Origin: an uncultured Oscillospiraceae bacterium
Lineage (GTDB): Bacteria > Bacillota > Clostridia > Oscillospirales > Ruminococcaceae
DNA: 64,000 bases
NCBI GenBank assembly: GCA_910587335.1
Contig: CAJUMG010000001.1
Span: 166,671 to 230,670 of the forward strand
Direction of reading: 5' to 3'
Below are positions 32,350 to 41,134 of the stretch, piece by piece (position 1 is the stretch's first letter; the number at the start of each line of letters is the position of its first letter). Position numbers and translations under genes: made by a program. The notes below the pieces were generated by a model. That model was not told where the DNA came from, did not search any database, and worked only from the letters and a program-made list of their open reading frames with translations.

Positions 32350-33525
32350 TTAATGGTGGAACAGGCGAATGCCGGTAAACGCCATGGTTATGCCATACTT
32401 GTTACAGGTTTCGATAACATGATCGTCCCGGATGGAGCCGCCTGGCTGGGCGATATAGGCCACGCCGCTTTTGTGGGCCCGCTCAATATTGTCGCCAAAG
32501 GGGAAAAACGCATCGGAGCCAAGGGCAACACCGGTCAGGGTATCCAGCCAGGCCCGCTTCTCATCCCGGCTCAGCAGTTCCGGCTTATGGGTGAAAAACT
32601 GCTCCCACATGCCGTCGGCCAACACATCCATATAATCATCCGAGATGTACACGTCAATGGTGTTATCCCGGTCTGCCCGGCGGATGTTTTGCTTAAAAGG
32701 CAGTTCCAGCACCTTTTTGTGCTGTCTTAAATACCACACATCCGCTTTATTGCCCGCCAGGCGGGTACAGTGAATACGGGACTGCTGCCCTGCGCCCACG
32801 CCGATCACCTGTCCGCCCTTTGCGTAGCAAACAGAGTTGGATTGGGTGTATTTAAGGGTGATCAGCGAAAGGACCAGATCAATTTTCGCTTCCTGAGGCA
32901 GGTCATGATTCTCGGTAACGATATTTTCCAGCATTTTCTCATCAATGCGCAGATCGTTGCGGCCCTGCTCAAAGGTCACGCCATAAACCTGCTTGCGCTC
33001 TACCGGGTCCGGAACATAATCCGGGTCTATCTGGATGATATTATAGCTGCCCTTGCGCTTGGACTTTAGAATTTCCAGCGCTTTCTCTGTATAGCCGGGC
33101 GCGATCACCCCATCGGAAACCTCTTTATGGATCAAATTCGCGGTATCCTCGTCACAGATGTCGGACAGGGCGATAAAATCGCCGTAGGAGCTCATCCGGT
33201 CCGCGCCCCGAGCCCTCGCATAGGCGCAGGCCAACGGGGAAAGAGGCTGATCGCCGGTAAAGTAGATTTTCCGCATCACATCGCTCAGCGGCAGGCCAAC
33301 TGCGGCGCCGGCGGGACTTACGTGTTTAAAGGATGTCGCCGCCGGCAGGCCGGTAGCCTCCTTCAGCTCCTTGACCAGCTGCCAGCTATTAAACGCATCT
33401 AAAAAATTGATGTAACCGGGCTTGCCGTTCAGCACCTGGATTGGCAATTCTCCATCGGCCATAAAAATGCGGGAAGGTTTTTGATTGGGATTACAGCCAT
33501 ATTTCAGTTCCAGTTCCTTGGCCAT
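32350..33525 (-). CDS. purH: AICAR transformylase, stand-alone (PurH without cyclohydrolase domain)
   Basis: Formylates AICAR to FAICAR with 10-formyl-tetrahydrofolate, the ninth step to IMP. The usual PurH has an N-terminal IMP cyclohydrolase of about 200 residues; here the 391-residue chain begins straight in the transformylase region with ELKYGCNPNQKPS and lacks the cyclohydrolase. The catalytic Lys-His pair is in TSFKHVSPAGAAVG, and QSNSVCYAKGGQVIGVGAGQQSR and DAFFPFGDNIERA (read in parts) are standard transformylase motifs. The start at 33525 has GGAGA 10 bases upstream; the longer frame to 33627 overlaps the preceding gene. The missing activity is probably supplied by the PurO-type gene 13 bases upstream. 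Confidence 0.93.
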   Translation of the reverse strand: MAKELELKYGCNPNQKPSRIFMADGELPIQVLNGKPGYINFLDAFNSWQLVKELKEATGLPAATSFKHVSPAGAAVGLPLSDVMRKIYFTGDQPLSPLACAYARARGADRMSSYGDFIALSDICDEDTANLIHKEVSDGVIAPGYTEKALEILKSKRKGSYNIIQIDPDYVPDPVERKQVYGVTFEQGRNDLRIDEKMLENIVTENHDLPQEAKIDLVLSLITLKYTQSNSVCYAKGGQVIGVGAGQQSRIHCTRLAGNKADVWYLRQHKKVLELPFKQNIRRADRDNTIDVYISDDYMDVLADGMWEQFFTHKPELLSRDEKRAWLDTLTGVALGSDAFFPFGDNIERAHKSGVAYIAQPGGSIRDDHVIETCNKYGITMAFTGIRLFHH

Positions 33526-33538
33526 CGTTCTTGTCTCC

Positions 33539-34240
33539 TTATTTATTCTTATTGTAAAGCTTTGTCTGGGTTTCGCCGCTTTCCAGATCGATAGACCGGA
33601 CAAAAAGGGAAACCTTATTTTCCCCATTCAGCGCGTTCCACAGCTTTTCGCCAAACGCCGCAAAATCATCCGCCATCTGTACCGGCACCGGCTCCCCTTC
33701 AAAGGAGGGGATGGGGTTTCCGTTCTCCCGATAGGTATGAATTACATGGCCCTGTCCCGGCAGCGCGTCGGTATAATCAAAGAAAAAGCGGTGCGCCGAC
33801 GCAGGGTCCCCCTCAGCGCTTTTCAGGATGGAAAGCTGGTACCCCGCGCCGCGGACCACGCCGGAGATACGGGGGGTAAAATTGGGTCCGTCCGGCTCGA
33901 AGGTGCGGGTCCGAAGAGCATCTTCAAAGCTTTTGCCCTTTGCCATAAAATCATAGATGGTATCCGTCTGGTCGCCATTGGTCACAATGGTCGTTTCTCC
34001 CAGCACCCGCACCGGCGAATAGATGATGAGCGATGGGTCCGACAGCTTTGCCGGGTCGAACGCCTCGGTCCGGATGCCCTCTCCCTCGCTGACAAAAACC
34101 CGGTTGCGGCTGTTCTCACTGCGGCCCATAATAAAGTATCCGATCAGCATTTTGCCGCCGTCCAAGGTTCTGCCCAGGACAATTCCCCGACCGGGATATG
34201 CGTTACCGGAAAGATATTCGTATAGATTGGTTTTTTTCAT
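33539..34240 (-). CDS. purO: IMP cyclohydrolase, archaeal PurO type
   Basis: Closes the ring of FAICAR to IMP, last step of the pathway. The 233-residue chain matches archaeal PurO (PF07826): GRGIVLGRTLDGGKML, the GRSENSRNRVF motif, the substrate region SPVRVLGETTIVTNGDQTD and NFTPRISGVV, and is unrelated to the PurH cyclohydrolase domain. The C-terminus continues with RFFFDYTDALPGQGHVIHTY. The start at 34240 is preferred (AAGGGG about 10 bases upstream, MKKTNLYEYL); an ATG at 34261 is possible. It sits exactly between purN and the truncated purH, which supports the assignment. Activity has not been shown here. Confidence 0.86.
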   Translation of the reverse strand: MKKTNLYEYLSGNAYPGRGIVLGRTLDGGKMLIGYFIMGRSENSRNRVFVSEGEGIRTEAFDPAKLSDPSLIIYSPVRVLGETTIVTNGDQTDTIYDFMAKGKSFEDALRTRTFEPDGPNFTPRISGVVRGAGYQLSILKSAEGDPASAHRFFFDYTDALPGQGHVIHTYRENGNPIPSFEGEPVPVQMADDFAAFGEKLWNALNGENKVSLFVRSIDLESGETQTKLYNKNK

Positions 34241-34261
34241 CCTATAGTTTCCCCTTTCCAT

Positions 34262-34873
34262 TTATCCTTTGTTTTCCTTTTGATCCAGCTGGCGGCACAG
34301 CATGGCAACCGCCTGTGGCAATATTTTCCATTCCGCTTCTTCCATCACCCGGCGCTGTAAAATTTCCGGCGTATCCTCTGGCTGGATCTCCACCGCTTTT
34401 TGCAGCAGAATACGGCCGCCATCGGGGATCTCGTTGACCAGGTGCACCGTTGCGCCGGTTACCTTGACTCCATAATCTAACGCCGCCTGATGGACCCGCA
34501 GCCCATAAAACCCGGCGCCGCAGAAGGAGGGGATCAGGGAAGGATGGATATTGATAATACGATCCGGATACGCATCGATCACCGGTTTGCCCAAAATGCT
34601 CAAAAATCCCGCCAGCACCACCAGATCAATCTGACGGCTTTGCAGCGCCTTTACAATCGCGCGGTCGTATTCCGCCGGGTCATCGAAGCTTTTGCGGCTG
34701 ATCACCGCCGACTCAATCCCGGCGTTTTTGGCCCGCTCCAGCGCATAAGCCTTTTGGTTAGAGGCCAGGACCAGCGCAATTTCCCCGTTTGGAAAAGCGC
34801 CTGCATTCTGCGCGTCTATCAAAGCCTGCAAATTGGTCCCGCCGCCGGACACCAATACCGCGATTTTTATCAT
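34262..34873 (-). CDS. purN: Phosphoribosylglycinamide formyltransferase
   Basis: Third step of purine synthesis, transferring formyl from 10-formyl-tetrahydrofolate to GAR. The 203-residue protein starts IKIAVLVSGGGTNLQALI (phosphate-binding SGGGTN), and carries the catalytic INIHPSLIPSFCG with Asn and His, and VTGATVHLVNEIPDGG near residue 140, which holds the essential aspartate equivalent in the variant EIPDGG. GGGGG lies 7 bases before the ATG. It follows purM by 12 bases. No purT is seen. Confidence 0.97.
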   Translation of the reverse strand: MIKIAVLVSGGGTNLQALIDAQNAGAFPNGEIALVLASNQKAYALERAKNAGIESAVISRKSFDDPAEYDRAIVKALQSRQIDLVVLAGFLSILGKPVIDAYPDRIINIHPSLIPSFCGAGFYGLRVHQAALDYGVKVTGATVHLVNEIPDGGRILLQKAVEIQPEDTPEILQRRVMEEAEWKILPQAVAMLCRQLDQKENKG

Positions 34874-34885
34874 CCTTTTGCCCCC

Positions 34886-35923
34886 TTACCGAAAGCGGAC
34901 CGTATGCTCGCCTTTTTGGATTTCGCCGATAATCTTTGCCTTTTCGCCGCAATCGCAGAGAGTCTGCACCGCCTTTGGCGCATCCTCTTTGGAAACGACT
35001 ACGCACATGCCAACGCCCATATTAAAGGTGTTGAACATATCCCGCTCCGGGATATTCCCCACCTCCTGAATCAGGCGGAAGATCGGCAGTACCTCCACCT
35101 GATCCCGGTCGATAACCGCCTGAAAGCCTTCGGGGATTGCCCGCGGGATATTTTCATAAAAGCCGCCGCCGGTGATATGGGAAATGGACTTTACCTGTAC
35201 CTGCTCCAGCAGCTTTAGAATCGGTTTTACGTAAATCCGAGTGGGGGTCAGCAAGGTCTCTCCTAGCGGTTTGCCCAACCGGTCGGCATAGCGGCCGAGA
35301 TCGCTGTGTTCTACGTCGAACACCTTGCGCACCAAGCTGAATCCGTTGGAATGAACACCGGAGGAAGCCAGTCCGATGATGGCGTCCCCTTCTTTTATCC
35401 TGCTCATGTCCAGAATGCGGGATTTGTCCACCGCACCCACCGAAAAGCCGGCCAGGTCGTACTCATCCTCTGGGTAAAAGCCGGGCATTTCGGCCGTTTC
35501 GCCGCCCACCAGGGCACAGCCTGCCTGGACGCAGCCTTCCGCAACACCGGAGACGATCTGGGCGATTTTTTCCGGATAGTTTTTTCCCACCGCCACATAA
35601 TCCAAAAAGACCAAAGGCTTTGCTCCCGCGCAGATAATATCATTGACACACATGGCCACGCAGTCAATGCCGACTGTATCATGCTTGTCCAGAAGAAAGG
35701 CCAGCTTTAGCTTGGTTCCCACACCATCGGTGCCGGAAACCAGAACCGGCTTTTCCATCCCGGTCAGATCCAACTCGAACAGGCCGCCAAAGCCGCCAAT
35801 ACCGGAAATACATCCAGCCGTCTGGGTTCGGGCAACATGCGCCTTCATCAGCTCCACCGCTTTATAGCCCGCGGTAACGTCTACCCCCGCGGCTTTGTAG
35901 CTGTCGCTAAAACTCTTTTCCAT
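34886..35923 (-). CDS. purM: Phosphoribosylformylglycinamidine cyclo-ligase
   Basis: Fifth step: ATP-dependent closure of the imidazole ring to AIR. The 345-residue protein has the family start [17 protein letters not shown], the ATP motif [14 protein letters not shown] near residue 65, the [11 protein letters not shown] motif near 145, and [13 protein letters not shown] near 245. The start at 35923 has GGGAG 7 bases upstream; the frame continues to 35983 without support. It follows purF by 94 bases that contain a GCCGC/GCGGC hairpin. Confidence 0.98.
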   Translation of the reverse strand: MEKSFSDSYKAAGVDVTAGYKAVELMKAHVARTQTAGCISGIGGFGGLFELDLTGMEKPVLVSGTDGVGTKLKLAFLLDKHDTVGIDCVAMCVNDIICAGAKPLVFLDYVAVGKNYPEKIAQIVSGVAEGCVQAGCALVGGETAEMPGFYPEDEYDLAGFSVGAVDKSRILDMSRIKEGDAIIGLASSGVHSNGFSLVRKVFDVEHSDLGRYADRLGKPLGETLLTPTRIYVKPILKLLEQVQVKSISHITGGGFYENIPRAIPEGFQAVIDRDQVEVLPIFRLIQEVGNIPERDMFNTFNMGVGMCVVVSKEDAPKAVQTLCDCGEKAKIIGEIQKGEHTVRFR

Positions 35924-36017
35924 ACAATACTCCCTTCTTCTTTGCGCCGCATTGCAATCGCGGCAGACCGCCAAAGTCCACAATAAAGACAGACGGATTC
36001 ACCGGCGGTCCCGGCTA

Positions 36018-37442
36018 CTATTTTTTGATTTTCTGCTCAAATTTAGATTTTTCCATCTGCTGCGGAACCGGCGCCGGGTACTCTCCGGTAAAACAGCCGC
36101 AGCAAAAATCGCAGTTGGTGCCGGCGGCAATGCGCCGCACGCCGTCCACGCTTAAATACCCCAAGGAATCCGCGCCGATTACCCGGCAGATTTCCTCTTT
36201 GCCCATCTGGCAGGCAATAAGGTTTTCTTTGGAGTCAATATCCGTGCCGTAATAGCAGGGACTGATAAACGGCGGCGCCGACACCCGCACATGGACCTGC
36301 GTCGCCCCCGCCTCCCGCAGCAGTGTTACAATGCGGGCGCTGGTTGTCCCCCGGACAATAGAGTCATCCACCATGACCACCCGCTTGCCTTTGACTACCG
36401 AGCCCAGCGCGTTGAGCTTGATGCGCACCGAATCCTCCCGCTGTCCCTGCTCCGGCTGGATAAAGGTCCGGGCGATATAGCGGTTTTTGACAAATCCCAT
36501 GCCGTAGGGAATCCCCGATTCCTCGGCGTAGCCCAAGGCCGCATCCAGCCCTGAATCCGGCACCCCCACCACCACATCCGCTTCTACCGGATGCTCCTGC
36601 GCCAAAAACCGTCCTGCCTGGCGGCGTGCCTCGTGAACCGATTGTCCCTCGATAACCGAATCGGGTCTGGCAAAGTAAACGAATTCAAACACGCAGATAT
36701 GGGCCTTTCCTTTACAGTGGGTACGAATGCTGTTGATGCCATTTTCCCCTACTACAACAATCTCTCCCGCTTCCACATCCCGGACAAAGGTAGCGCCGAT
36801 ACTGTCTAACGCACAGGTTTCAGAAGCAAATACAATCTGCCCCGATTGCATACGGCCCATACACAGCGGCCGAAAGCCGAAGGGGTCCCGCACGGCGATT
36901 AGCTTTTGGGGCGACATGACAACCAGACTGTAGGCGCCCTCCAGCTGAAACATCGCCTGCTCGATGGCCCGCTCGATAGAAGGAGTATTCAGTCTCTCCC
37001 GGGTAATAATATAGGAAATGACCTCCGAATCGTTGGTTGTGTGGAAGATGGCGCCGGTCAGCTCCAGCTGGCGGCGCAGCTCTGCCGCATTGGTCAGATT
37101 TCCATTGTGGGCCAACGCCATCTGTCCCTTTACATGGCGGACTACCAGCGGTTGGGCGTTGGCCCGGCTCACACCGCCGGTGGTAGAATAGCGGGTATGC
37201 CCAATCGCCATCTGACCAAGCCCCAACGCCGCCAGATGATCCCGGGTGAACACATCCCGAACCAGCCCCAAATCCTTGTGAGCGGTAATCATGCCAAGAT
37301 CGTTCACCGCAATGCCGCAGCTTTCCTGTCCCCGGTGCTGAAGGGCATATAGGGCATAGTAGGCGTTGGCCGCCACATCGGTCTTTCCTTCCCTGTCGTA
37401 GATGCCAAAAACGCCGCATTCTTCATGGACTTTATTTTGCAT
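36018..37442 (-). CDS. purF: Amidophosphoribosyltransferase
   Basis: Committed step of purine synthesis: PRPP plus glutamine gives phosphoribosylamine. The 474-residue chain has an 8-residue propeptide MQNKVHEE before the catalytic cysteine of CGVFGIYD, the HRGQESCGI and AHNGNLTN glutaminase motifs, VPDSGLDAALGYA, the PRPP motif VMVDDSIVRGTTS and C-terminal cysteines (CDFCCGCFTG) that match the Fe-S ligands of the Bacillus-type enzyme. All active-site elements are present, in contrast to the paralogue at 11851-13254. AGGAGG precedes the ATG by 9 bases. Feedback by AMP and GMP is known for the family. Confidence 0.98.
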   Translation of the reverse strand: MQNKVHEECGVFGIYDREGKTDVAANAYYALYALQHRGQESCGIAVNDLGMITAHKDLGLVRDVFTRDHLAALGLGQMAIGHTRYSTTGGVSRANAQPLVVRHVKGQMALAHNGNLTNAAELRRQLELTGAIFHTTNDSEVISYIITRERLNTPSIERAIEQAMFQLEGAYSLVVMSPQKLIAVRDPFGFRPLCMGRMQSGQIVFASETCALDSIGATFVRDVEAGEIVVVGENGINSIRTHCKGKAHICVFEFVYFARPDSVIEGQSVHEARRQAGRFLAQEHPVEADVVVGVPDSGLDAALGYAEESGIPYGMGFVKNRYIARTFIQPEQGQREDSVRIKLNALGSVVKGKRVVMVDDSIVRGTTSARIVTLLREAGATQVHVRVSAPPFISPCYYGTDIDSKENLIACQMGKEEICRVIGADSLGYLSVDGVRRIAAGTNCDFCCGCFTGEYPAPVPQQMEKSKFEQKIKK

Positions 37443-37466
37443 CTTTCTTTTCCTCCTGAACCATGA

Positions 37467-37492
37467 GCAGGGCCGGCGTTTCCCGGCCCTGC
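37467..37492. repeat. Intra-operon hairpin between purC and purF
   Basis: A perfect 10-bp repeat, GCAGGGCCGG and CCGGCCCTGC, with loop GAAACG on the sense strand, 25 bases before the purF start. No T-run follows. It may set relative mRNA levels of purF and purC; that is inference. Confidence 0.6.
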
Positions 37493-37511
37493 CAATTGCA
37501 TCCGAACGGCT

Positions 37512-38222
37512 CTATTCACCCAGCAGGCGTTTCATGATTTCATGGTAAGCGCCTTCCACATTTCCCAAATCCCGGCGGAAGCGGTCCTTATCCAGCTTTT
37601 CACCGGTAACGCTGTCCCAGAAGCGGCAGGTATCCGGAGAAATTTCATCCGCCAAAATAATGGTTCCGTCAGGTGTTTTGCCAAATTCAATTTTGTAGTC
37701 GATCAGCTCGATGTTCAGGTCCTTCAGGTAGTCGGACAGCAGCTGGTTAATTTTAAAAGCATAGTCCGCAATCAGGTCCAGCTCCTCTTTGGTGGCGGCG
37801 CCCAGCGCGTAGATGTGATACTCGTTGACCAACGGATCGCCCAGCGCGTCGTCTTTATAGCAAAACTCCAGCACCGTATGCCCAAGCTTTGTGCCCTCTT
37901 CCATTCCAAGCCGCTTTGCCAAAGAACCCGCCGCGATATTGCGGACGATTACCTCTAACGGGATAATAGTAACCTTTTTGACGATGGTTTCCCGCTCGGA
38001 GATCTCCTCAACCAAATGGGTGGGAATGCCGTTTTTCTCCAGCATTTTCATCAAATGGTTAGACACCCGGTTATTGATGACGCCCTTTCCCTCGATGGTA
38101 CCTTTTTTTAGGCCGTTAAAAGCAGTGGCATCGTCTTTATAGTCCACGATGTACAAATTGGGGTCGTCTGTTTTAAACACTTTTTTGGCTTTTCCCTCGT
38201 ACAGCTGTTCCAGTTTTTTCAT
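37512..38222 (-). CDS. purC: SAICAR synthetase
   Basis: Eighth enzyme (phosphoribosylaminoimidazole-succinocarboxamide synthase), joining CAIR and aspartate with ATP. The 236 residues have the standard [13 protein letters not shown] opening with its ATP-loop lysines, [28 protein letters not shown] near residue 90, and [16 protein letters not shown] with [13 protein letters not shown] near 205. Length is normal. GGAGG lies 8 bases before the ATG at 38222. It lies between purE (48-base gap with a small GAAA-loop hairpin at 38256-38267) and purF. Confidence 0.98.
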   Translation of the reverse strand: MKKLEQLYEGKAKKVFKTDDPNLYIVDYKDDATAFNGLKKGTIEGKGVINNRVSNHLMKMLEKNGIPTHLVEEISERETIVKKVTIIPLEVIVRNIAAGSLAKRLGMEEGTKLGHTVLEFCYKDDALGDPLVNEYHIYALGAATKEELDLIADYAFKINQLLSDYLKDLNIELIDYKIEFGKTPDGTIILADEISPDTCRFWDSVTGEKLDKDRFRRDLGNVEGAYHEIMKRLLGE

Positions 38223-38270
38223 CGGTCATTTCCTCCATCTTGCAATAATGAAAACTGCCTTTCGGCATTT

Positions 38271-38768
38271 TTACAGTGCTTTGATTTCTTCCTGTAGCTT
38301 TTGATCCTTTTCCAACACCTGTTGGGCCATTTCCCGCTTTTCCGCTTCCAGCTTGTCCGCCAATTTCGGATCAGAAACAGCCAAAATCTGCATAGCCAAA
38401 AGCGCCGCATTGTCCGCGCCGTCTATAGCAACGGTGGCCACCGGTACGCCTTTTGGCATCTGGACGGTGGCCAAAAGCGCATCCATTCCGTCCAGCACCG
38501 AGGCTTTCATAGGCACGCCGATGACCGGCAGGGTGGTATGTCCCGCCAGAACGCCCGCCAAATGCGCCGCTTTTCCGGCGGCGGCAATGATCACGCCGAA
38601 ACCATTTTCCCGGGCCGACGCTGCGAACTCGCCCGCCTGTTTTGGGGTTCTATGAGCGGAAAGCACATGCACCTCCACCGGGATTCCCTTTTCCTTGAGC
38701 GTTCGGACCGCGTTTTTCATCACCGGAAAATCGCTGTCGCTGCCCATTATGACCGCGACTTTTTTCAT
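38271..38768 (-). CDS. purE: N5-CAIR mutase / AIR carboxylase
   Basis: Produces CAIR from N5-CAIR (class I) or directly from AIR and CO2 (class II). The 165-residue protein starts with MKKVAVIMGSDSDFPVMKNA and has VLSAHRTPKQ with the catalytic histidine, AAAGKAAHLAGVLAGHTTLPVIGVP and LATVQMPKGVPVATVAIDGADNAALLA (read in parts GKAAHLAG, MPKGVPVATV), which fit class I. Class I needs PurK, which is not in the operon; it may lie elsewhere. AAAGGA lies 9 bases before the ATG. First gene of the operon, preceded by a leader ORF and hairpin. Confidence 0.95.
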   Translation of the reverse strand: MKKVAVIMGSDSDFPVMKNAVRTLKEKGIPVEVHVLSAHRTPKQAGEFAASARENGFGVIIAAAGKAAHLAGVLAGHTTLPVIGVPMKASVLDGMDALLATVQMPKGVPVATVAIDGADNAALLAMQILAVSDPKLADKLEAEKREMAQQVLEKDQKLQEEIKAL

Positions 38769-38784
38769 TTTGATTCATCCTTTC

Positions 38785-38823
38785 TGAAAAAAGAAAACAG
38801 CCCGCGGATTTGACACAGGCTGC
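38785..38823 (-). terminator. Terminator-like hairpin ahead of purE, possible attenuator
   Basis: On the minus strand GCAGCC (38823-38818) pairs with GGCTGT (38802-38797), followed by TTTTCTTTTTT. It lies between the leader ORF stop (38826) and the purE ribosome site, so it would stop transcripts before the operon unless read through. The stem is only 6 bp. Confidence 0.5.
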
Positions 38824-38825
38824 AC

Positions 38826-38969
38826 CTACTTTGCTTTTATAGATACACTACTCCCAAATAAAAAATCCAAGCAGCGGCACTTTTCCCCAAGGGTCTGAAA
38901 AAACGCAAAAATATGGCCGGAACCGCGCTGTTTTTCTCCCACTGGCAATACCATGTTGTTTTTTGTCAT
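38826..38969 (-). CDS. Possible leader peptide of the purine operon, 47 residues
   Basis: A short ORF beginning MTKNNMVLPVGEKQRG with an AAGGAGG site 12 bases upstream and no relation that I recognise. It ends three bases before the terminator-like hairpin in front of purE. AATCCTT upstream (about 39023-39017) can pair with the AAGGAGGAT of its ribosome site. The peptide has no membrane segment; it holds CRC near residue 31. Whether it is translated is unknown; the context suggests an attenuation device or a small protein. Confidence 0.45.
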   Translation of the reverse strand: MTKNNMVLPVGEKQRGSGHIFAFFQTLGEKCRCLDFLFGSSVSIKAK

Positions 38970-39050
38970 AGCTTTGCACATCCTCCTTAAGTCCACTGAC
39001 AGACCGCTGCATGAAAAGGATTCTTACTTTATATTGGGATCTATTTTAAT

Positions 39051-39056
39051 AGTATA
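39051..39056 (-). promoter_or_regulatory. Candidate -10 box for the purine operon
   Basis: TATACT on the minus strand about 80 bases before the leader ORF start, preceded by a T-rich stretch but no good -35 box. The region 38970-39430 otherwise holds no gene; it has the flippase promoter at 39303-39333. Confidence 0.4.
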
Positions 39057-39302
39057 CGAAAAACAAAAAAAAGTAAAGCCTGTCTGGAAAAATCGTCGAA
39101 GAATGCAACTTTCCCAATCGGTTTGCACACCGGTTTGTATACTCTGTCTTTTGCTCCGGGACAGAGGCGTACACCCTTTTCAGATGATCTCTTTTTGCCT
39201 TTTATCCGGGCGTTTTTATAGAGAACTCACTTCTATATCCCACGCTTTTCAATAGACTTTTGTTAAAAGATTGCAGAATAACAAAGAGAATTTGCCGAAT
39301 GA

Positions 39303-39333
39303 TATTCCAGATATCGGAATAAAATGGTATAAT
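39303..39333 (+). promoter_or_regulatory. Flippase promoter with internal inverted repeat
   Basis: A perfect -10 box TATAAT (39328-39333). The spacer region holds TATTCC (39303-39308) and GGAATA (39316-39321), an inverted repeat overlapping the place of a -35 box, where a regulator could bind. No consensus -35 box is seen. Confidence 0.5.
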
Positions 39334-39430
39334 AGAGTGTCCGATTCTTTGCATATAAGAATGATTTCGTTTTCATTGACCGGGCCTTTTCCAAAATTAA
39401 GGCGGCGGTCAATCGGGAGAAAAAATAAAC

Positions 39431-41065
39431 ATGTCAACAAATCAAAAAAATGACCTGCTACGGCAGGGAAGTATTTTAGCGATAGCGGGAATTCTGGTTC
39501 GCCTGATCGGAATTCTTTACCGTATTCCCATGTCTAATCTGCTTGGCGACGCAGGAAACGGCATTTATTCTGTAGCCTATGGGATCTACAGCGTTACGCT
39601 GACCCTTGCCTCCAGCAGTTTACCGCTGGCAGTATCCAAGCTGATTGCACAGCGGTCTATTCGAAAGCAACACCGAAACGCCTTTTTCCTCTTTCGCGTT
39701 GCACTGATTTTCTCTTTGATCATTGGCGCGGCAGCGGCTTTATTCCTTTTTTTCGGCGCTGATTTTTTAGAGGGGCTTTACGCCAGAGAGGGATTGGCCA
39801 GGCCTCTGCGGATTGTCGCGCCAACGGTTCTGGTCATGTCTGCCCTTGGGATTTTCCGAGGATTTTTCCAAGGGAAAAACACAATGGTCCCGACGGCGGT
39901 TTCCCAGCTGTTAGAACAGATTGTCAACGCGCTGGTCAGCATCGTGGCGATCTCTTGGATGATGCATGCTTTTGAGGAGTCAGAGGATCAGTCGGCTTAC
40001 GGCGCGGCCGGCGGCATTATGGGTACGCTGGCAGGCGCCCTTACAGCTTTGATCTTTTTGCTTTTCATCTTTTCTGTCTGTCGTCCTCACCTTTATCGCC
40101 AGATCCGGCACGATACCCACGGTTCTACCGAAACCATCCGGGACATCCTTAAGGCGCTGATGATTACCGTGATTCCGGTCATCCTCAGTCAAACAGTTTA
40201 CCAAATTGGCTTTACGCTGGACGACCTGCTCTTTGGCAATTTGATGGATGCCAAAGGCATCGACAATAATATAATTAGTTCATTACAAGGCGTTTTCAAC
40301 TCTCAGTATAATATTTTAATCAATGCCCCGGTGGCGGTGGCTACTGCGATGGCCTCTTCCACGATCCCGAGTATTTCCGCCTCTACTGCGGCGGGGGACT
40401 GGCGGGAAATTCGCCGAAAGGTACGCGGGGTGATTAAATTCAACATGGCGGTTGCAATTCCCGCCGCAGTGGGACTAGCTGTCCTTGCCCGTCCGATTCT
40501 TACCCTTCTTTTCCCCTCCCTTACGGAATATCGGGATCTTGCCACCAATCTGTTGGTTTACGGCTCCTCGGCTGTGGTGTTTTTTGCTCTTTCGACCATT
40601 ACCAGCGCAGTGCTGCAAAGTGTAAATCAAATGCGAACACCGGTGGTCCACGGCGCCATCTCCCTGGCGCTGCATGTGCTGATTCTTTACTTTCTACTAA
40701 AATATACGGATTTAGGCATCTATGCGCTGATTATCGGCAACGTCTCCTTTCCGATTGTCATCTGCGCTTTGAACTGGCGGTCGGTTGGTATTGCCCTTTC
40801 CTACCGGCAGGAGGTGCAAAAGACCTTTATCATCCCTCTCATTTCCTCGGCCATTATGGGATTGATTGCCTGGGGTGTTTATAGCCTTCTATTTTCCTGG
40901 ACCGAAAAAAACACCCTCAGCGTTGTTATCGCGGTTGTTGCCGCTGTTTTGGTCTATGGTTTTTGTCTTTTGCGCTTCTACTGCTTTACCCGGCAGGAAC
41001 TGTACGACCTGCCGTTTGGCGGTCGGATCGTCCGTTTGGCACAGCGGATGCGTCTGCTGCCTTGA
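39431..41065 (+). CDS. Polysaccharide flippase, MurJ/SpoVB type (MOP superfamily)
   Basis: An inner-membrane protein of 544 residues with about 14 helices, related to the lipid-linked oligosaccharide flippases (SpoVB, Wzx, MurJ). Family features are GSILAIAGILVRLIGILYRIPMSNLLG (in parts LVRLIGILYRIPM, NLLGDAGNGIYSVAY), FRGFFQGKNTMVPTAVSQLLEQIVN and a basic loop in NAPVAVATAMASS. B. subtilis SpoVB acts in spore cortex precursor export; that role or lipid II flipping is inferred. The ATG at 39431 follows GGGAG at 11 bases. It is monocistronic and ends in a strong terminator. Confidence 0.9.
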   Translation: MSTNQKNDLLRQGSILAIAGILVRLIGILYRIPMSNLLGDAGNGIYSVAYGIYSVTLTLASSSLPLAVSKLIAQRSIRKQHRNAFFLFRVALIFSLIIGAAAALFLFFGADFLEGLYAREGLARPLRIVAPTVLVMSALGIFRGFFQGKNTMVPTAVSQLLEQIVNALVSIVAISWMMHAFEESEDQSAYGAAGGIMGTLAGALTALIFLLFIFSVCRPHLYRQIRHDTHGSTETIRDILKALMITVIPVILSQTVYQIGFTLDDLLFGNLMDAKGIDNNIISSLQGVFNSQYNILINAPVAVATAMASSTIPSISASTAAGDWREIRRKVRGVIKFNMAVAIPAAVGLAVLARPILTLLFPSLTEYRDLATNLLVYGSSAVVFFALSTITSAVLQSVNQMRTPVVHGAISLALHVLILYFLLKYTDLGIYALIIGNVSFPIVICALNWRSVGIALSYRQEVQKTFIIPLISSAIMGLIAWGVYSLLFSWTEKNTLSVVIAVVAAVLVYGFCLLRFYCFTRQELYDLPFGGRIVRLAQRMRLLP

Positions 41066-41087
41066 CGGGACGCAAATCTTTTTTAGC

Positions 41088-41127
41088 AAAAAACAGCCCT
41101 TGCTCTTTTGTGGCAAAGGCTGTTTTT
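41088..41127. terminator. Bidirectional terminator after the flippase
   Basis: AAAAACAGCC pairs with GGCTGTTTTT, with an inner TTGC/GCAA stem; it separates convergent genes. Confidence 0.85.
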
Positions 41128-41134
41128 CTGTTTA

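Noticed and set aside
38770..39060. Guanine or PRPP riboswitch ahead of purE
   Set aside because: The conserved purine riboswitch loop sequences and the ykkC-type core are not present by eye.
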